From contig DDEP01000160.1 in NCBI GenBank assembly GCA_002336465.1, positions 1 through 10,373 of the forward strand: a stretch of DNA of 10,373 bases. The letters are read 5' to 3'. The notes under the pieces are model-generated. The model saw nothing but the letters and a program-made list of their open reading frames with translations. It made no database searches and was not told the DNA's origin. This document shows positions 7,083 to 10,373 of this stretch, in pieces; position 1 is the first letter of the stretch, and each line of letters starts with the position of its first letter. This DNA is from Pedobacter sp. UBA1951 (GTDB lineage: Bacteria > Bacteroidota > Bacteroidia > Sphingobacteriales > Sphingobacteriaceae). Both the position numbers and the translations under genes were made by a program.

Positions 7083-9017
7083 ATGAAAATAAACATTGTG
7101 CCCAGGTGGATTATTTTTTTATTGGATATTTTAATATGTCTGATATCTCTTACCATTGCTTATGCTATTAAGCTTAATTTTGCGTTAAATGAAGTTAATC
7201 TTCGCGAATTTGCACTTAATGCGGTCATCATAACCGGAATTAGTAGTATAGTTTTTTTAAACGTAAAAACTTATGCGGGCATTATCCGCTATACCAGCGC
7301 ACAAGATACATTTAGGGTATTATTTGCTGTAATTATCAGCAATGGCTTATTCCTCTTTCTAAATTTAAGCCTTACAGCGTTTGAAGGTGCGCCAATCATT
7401 TCAAATGCGATTATCATCGTAAATACGCTAGCTTCATTTTTACTATTAATAACATATAGAGTATTGGTAAAGTACTTCTTTCTTTATATCAAAAATTTAA
7501 ACTTAGATAAAAAGAAGGTTATAATATATGGAGCAGGAGAAGCTGGATTGGCCACTAAAAGAACATTAGACCATGATGGGCGTATTCACAAAACCATTAT
7601 TGCTTTTGTTGATGATGATGAAAGAAAAATCGGAAAAACGATAGACGGGATTAAAATTATTGATGCTGCTAATTTGGAAAATCTGATTAGGGAGCATGAA
7701 GTGGATGAAATCATTTTTGCTTCATACACTATCCCAACAGAACGAAAAAACCAGATTGTGGATGTCTGTTTGGAATACGATGTTATCGTATTGAATATTC
7801 CTCCTTCTGATGTATGGATTGGAGGGAAATTACATCAAAATCAGATACAGAATATTAATATAGAAGATTTACTTAATCGCAAGCAAATAGAGATAGATAC
7901 TGCGGGTATTCAGAAGCAGTTAAAAGAACGCCGTATTTTGATTACAGGAGCAGCAGGTTCTATTGGAAGTGAAATTGTACGTCAATTGATTAAGTTTGAT
8001 GTAAGTTTAATTATTCTTTGTGATCAATCTGAAACAGCTCTACATCATATTTATCTAGAGTTAGAGGAAGAATATAAGCATGCCAATTTTCATGCTTTTG
8101 TTGGGGATGTAAGAGATATGCGTCGTATGGAGCATTTGTTTGAAACTTATAAACCTCATTACGTTTATCATGCTGCAGCATATAAACACGTACCGTTAAT
8201 GGAGGATAATCCTTCTGAAGCGATTAAAGCAAATGTTCTAGGAACAAAAACTATTGCAGATTTATCCGTAAAATATGGCGTACAAAAGTTTGTGATGATT
8301 TCTACAGATAAGGCTGTAAACCCTACAAATGTTATGGGGGCATCAAAACGTATTGCCGAAATATATGTTCAGTCTTTAAATAATTCTTTATCAAATAGAG
8401 ATGCTATTTTTAAAAATGGCTTAAGTTATATCAATGATTTAAATGTAAAACCCATAACTAAATTTATTACCACGCGCTTTGGTAACGTTTTGGGTTCTAA
8501 TGGTTCTGTTATTCCAAGATTTAAGCAACAGATAGAAAAAGGTGGCCCAGTTACGGTAACACATCCTGAAATTACACGTTATTTCATGACTATTCCAGAA
8601 GCATGTAGGTTAGTGTTAGAAGCAGGTTGTATGGGGAATGGTGGTGAGATTTATGTTTTTGATATGGGCAAATCGGTAAAGATAGTAGAATTGGCCAAAA
8701 AGATGATCAGGTTAGCCGGACTTGTACCTAATCAGGATATTAAGATACAATACTCTGGTTTAAGGCCAGGAGAGAAACTTTTTGAAGAGTTGTTAAACAA
8801 CAACGAAAATACTATGCCTACACATCACAATCAAATTATGATAGGTAAAGTGAGAGAGTATCATTTTAATGAAGTAGAGGATCAAATCTATATTTTATTA
8901 GAATCTGCTCAGAAAAATAATGATAGGCAAGTTGTTATTGCCATGAAGAAGATGGTAACAGAATATAGAAGCAAGAACTCTGTTTTTGAAGAATTAGATG
9001 TCCCGAAGAATGATTAA
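7083..9017 (+). CDS. Membrane-anchored UDP-GlcNAc 4,6-dehydratase (PglF/WbpM/CapD family)
   Basis: Inner-membrane enzyme with a cytoplasmic catalytic domain that converts UDP-GlcNAc to UDP-4-keto-6-deoxy-GlcNAc using tightly bound NAD. It has 644 aa, the full length of the long PglF/WbpM form. Seen in order: four hydrophobic segments (about 10-30, 45-61, 78-98, 107-128) and a first Rossmann domain with VIIYGAGEAG (146-155). The catalytic SDR domain then has LITGAAGSIGSE (286-297; G289, G292, G295), HAAAYKHVPLME (363-374), STDKAVNP (407-414), MGASK (418-422), RFGNVLGSNGSVIP (465-478) and LRPGEKLFEEL (560-570). The usual SDR tyrosine is replaced by M418, giving the altered S-M-K triad known from WbpM and PglF. 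T408, D409 and K410 correspond to residues implicated in PglF catalysis. It probably supplies the keto sugar to the aminotransferase at 5732-6856. The Wzi-like gene overlaps its stop by 8 bases. Confidence 0.93.
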   Translation: MKINIVPRWIIFLLDILICLISLTIAYAIKLNFALNEVNLREFALNAVIITGISSIVFLNVKTYAGIIRYTSAQDTFRVLFAVIISNGLFLFLNLSLTAFEGAPIISNAIIIVNTLASFLLLITYRVLVKYFFLYIKNLNLDKKKVIIYGAGEAGLATKRTLDHDGRIHKTIIAFVDDDERKIGKTIDGIKIIDAANLENLIREHEVDEIIFASYTIPTERKNQIVDVCLEYDVIVLNIPPSDVWIGGKLHQNQIQNINIEDLLNRKQIEIDTAGIQKQLKERRILITGAAGSIGSEIVRQLIKFDVSLIILCDQSETALHHIYLELEEEYKHANFHAFVGDVRDMRRMEHLFETYKPHYVYHAAAYKHVPLMEDNPSEAIKANVLGTKTIADLSVKYGVQKFVMISTDKAVNPTNVMGASKRIAEIYVQSLNNSLSNRDAIFKNGLSYINDLNVKPITKFITTRFGNVLGSNGSVIPRFKQQIEKGGPVTVTHPEITRYFMTIPEACRLVLEAGCMGNGGEIYVFDMGKSVKIVELAKKMIRLAGLVPNQDIKIQYSGLRPGEKLFEELLNNNENTMPTHHNQIMIGKVREYHFNEVEDQIYILLESAQKNNDRQVVIAMKKMVTEYRSKNSVFEELDVPKND

Positions 9018-10373
9018 GAAGCTAAAACTAATTTTATTTGTAAGTATAATTGCTTACGCTCTCGATGCACAATCCCAAAATGTAACTCCCAACCAAATCA
9101 TACCTTTAGAATATCAATTCTATCAGAAGCTAAATAATTCTGTATACGATACTAAAACAAAGTTCCATTCTTCTATAAAGGGGTTTTATGCTGATGATTC
9201 AAATCTCAAGAAACAGTATGATTCTTTAATGAGATATGGTGTAGATACATTGAATAGGAGGAGCTGGGTTCACCGTAAATTATTCCAAGAGCATTTAATT
9301 CAGGTCGAGAATGATGACTACCGTATTTATGCAGATTTCCTTCCTGATTTTCAAATAGGAAAGGATTTTCAAAACAGCAGAAGCACTTGGTTAAATACAC
9401 GTGGCTTTCAAGTAGGAGGAAATGTGGGAGAGAAATTTTCATTTTATTTGAATGGATTTGAGGATCAGGGAAAATTTCCAAGCTATATCAATGATTTTGT
9501 TGTGAAGAACCAAACCGTTCCCGGACAAGGCTACGGTAAATTAGCTACAGATAAGCAAGATTGGTCTTACGTTACTGCTCTTTTATCCTATACGCCAAAT
9601 AAACACCTGAATCTTGCATTGGGATATGATAAGAACTTTATAGGAGATGGTTATCGTTCTATTTTATTATCTGATGTGGCTTCAAACTACTCTTTCTTTA
9701 GAATTAGAGCTAGCTTAGGGAGTGTACAATACCAAACTATATTTGCTTATATGCTAGATCCAGGAGCTCCAAAACTAACTACTGATAGAAGATTAGGAGA
9801 CAGAGGCAAATGGATGGCGGCTCATTATATAGATTGGAATGTTACCAATAGGTTATCTTTAGGTTTTTTTCAAGCAATAACTTGGGCAGATGCGGAAGTT
9901 GAGGGAAAACGTGGATTTGATTTTAATTACATCCATCCCTTTATCTTTTTGCGACCTGTAGAAAATACAAATACTTCATCTCCAGATAAAATGCGCCTAG
10001 GATTTAACGCCAAATATGAAATATTGGAAAAAACAGCCGTTTATGGGCAATTCATGTTCGATGAGTTTACAGCTAAGGAATTCTTTTCAAATAAGGGTTA
10101 TTGGGCTAATAAGTGGGCAGTTCAATTAGGTTTTAGAGGCTCTGATTTGTTTAACGTACCTACTCTGAACTATTTGGCAGAGTTTAATACTGCACGACCT
10201 TACACTTATGCTCATTTTGATAGAATATCAAATTATGCACACTATAATCAACCATTGGCGCATCCCTATGGTGCAAATTTTAGGGAAACTTTAGGTTTGT
10301 TAAACTATAGCTTTAAGAAATTTGATTTTCAAGGACAACTCTTATATGCCAATTATGGTTTAGATGGAACGGG
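9010..10373 (+). CDS. Wzi/RemB-like outer-membrane capsule-assembly protein, 3' end outside the window
   Basis: An open frame from ATG 9010 to the right edge (454 complete codons, no stop), so the gene is partial. Residues 1-20 form a typical signal peptide: MIKKLK, a hydrophobic core (about 7-18), then a cut probably after LDA-20. The mature part is rich in Tyr, Phe, Asn and Gly in alternating amphipathic stretches, as in an outer-membrane beta-barrel. Recognisable family-type stretches are GYDKNFIGDGYRSILLSD (205-222), FFQAITWADAE (286-296), FDFNYIHPFIFLRPVE (303-318) and HYNQPLAHPYGANFRETLG (411-429). These resemble the Bacteroidota capsule-assembly Wzi family, often annotated as gliding-motility protein RemB. 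In Wzi proteins the role is attaching or organising capsule at the outer membrane. It overlaps the dehydratase stop by 8 bases (9010-9017), so co-translation is likely. An in-frame ATG at 8998 is possible but would only lengthen the signal peptide by four residues. Family assignment is from memory of motifs. Confidence 0.82.
   Translation, partial: MIKKLKLILFVSIIAYALDAQSQNVTPNQIIPLEYQFYQKLNNSVYDTKTKFHSSIKGFYADDSNLKKQYDSLMRYGVDTLNRRSWVHRKLFQEHLIQVENDDYRIYADFLPDFQIGKDFQNSRSTWLNTRGFQVGGNVGEKFSFYLNGFEDQGKFPSYINDFVVKNQTVPGQGYGKLATDKQDWSYVTALLSYTPNKHLNLALGYDKNFIGDGYRSILLSDVASNYSFFRIRASLGSVQYQTIFAYMLDPGAPKLTTDRRLGDRGKWMAAHYIDWNVTNRLSLGFFQAITWADAEVEGKRGFDFNYIHPFIFLRPVENTNTSSPDKMRLGFNAKYEILEKTAVYGQFMFDEFTAKEFFSNKGYWANKWAVQLGFRGSDLFNVPTLNYLAEFNTARPYTYAHFDRISNYAHYNQPLAHPYGANFRETLGLLNYSFKKFDFQGQLLYANYGLDGT

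Overview
The window looks like part of a surface-polysaccharide (capsule or O-antigen type) biosynthesis locus from a member of the Bacteroidota, probably near the Sphingobacteriaceae. That placement is an inference. It rests on the AT-rich sequence, a Bacteroidota-type promoter (TTTG, 19 bases, TAnnTTTN) ahead of the dehydratase gene, the scarcity of Shine-Dalgarno sequences, and a Wzi/RemB-like outer-membrane protein at the right edge. All genes are on the + strand and tightly packed. No mobile elements, RNA genes, CRISPR arrays or broken genes were seen.

Left block (18-3518): a CapF/FnlB-type reductase-epimerase and a CapG/FnlC-type UDP-sugar 2-epimerase. These are the last two of the three enzymes that convert UDP-GlcNAc to UDP-N-acetyl-L-fucosamine. 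The first enzyme (CapE/FnlA) is presumably just upstream, outside the window. A WbuB-like GT4 glycosyltransferase follows, the probable L-FucNAc transferase.

Middle block (3511-6856): a small PglC-like initiating phosphoglycosyl transferase, an ATP-grasp ligase of unknown substrate, a HAD-family hydrolase and a PglE/WcfR-like PLP aminotransferase. Junctions here overlap by 8 or 11 bases or are 2 bases apart, so this is almost certainly one transcript continuing from the left block.

Right block (7083-10373): after a 226-base gap with a likely promoter come a membrane-anchored PglF/WbpM/CapD-type UDP-GlcNAc 4,6-dehydratase and, overlapping it by 8 bases, a Wzi/RemB-like outer-membrane beta-barrel protein that runs off the right edge.

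Working model: the dehydratase makes UDP-4-keto-6-deoxy-GlcNAc and the aminotransferase makes the 4-amino sugar. The PglC-like enzyme puts this sugar, modified or not, on undecaprenyl phosphate. The GT4 enzyme adds L-FucNAc as the second sugar, and the Wzi-like protein helps hold the finished polymer on the surface. The PglD-type N-acetyltransferase that would complete bacillosamine is absent from the window, and an ATP-grasp/HAD pair lies between the transferase and the aminotransferase. This raises the possibility that the 4-amino group carries an ATP-dependent acyl or aminoacyl substituent, or stays free. Flippase, polymerase and chain-length genes are not in the window.
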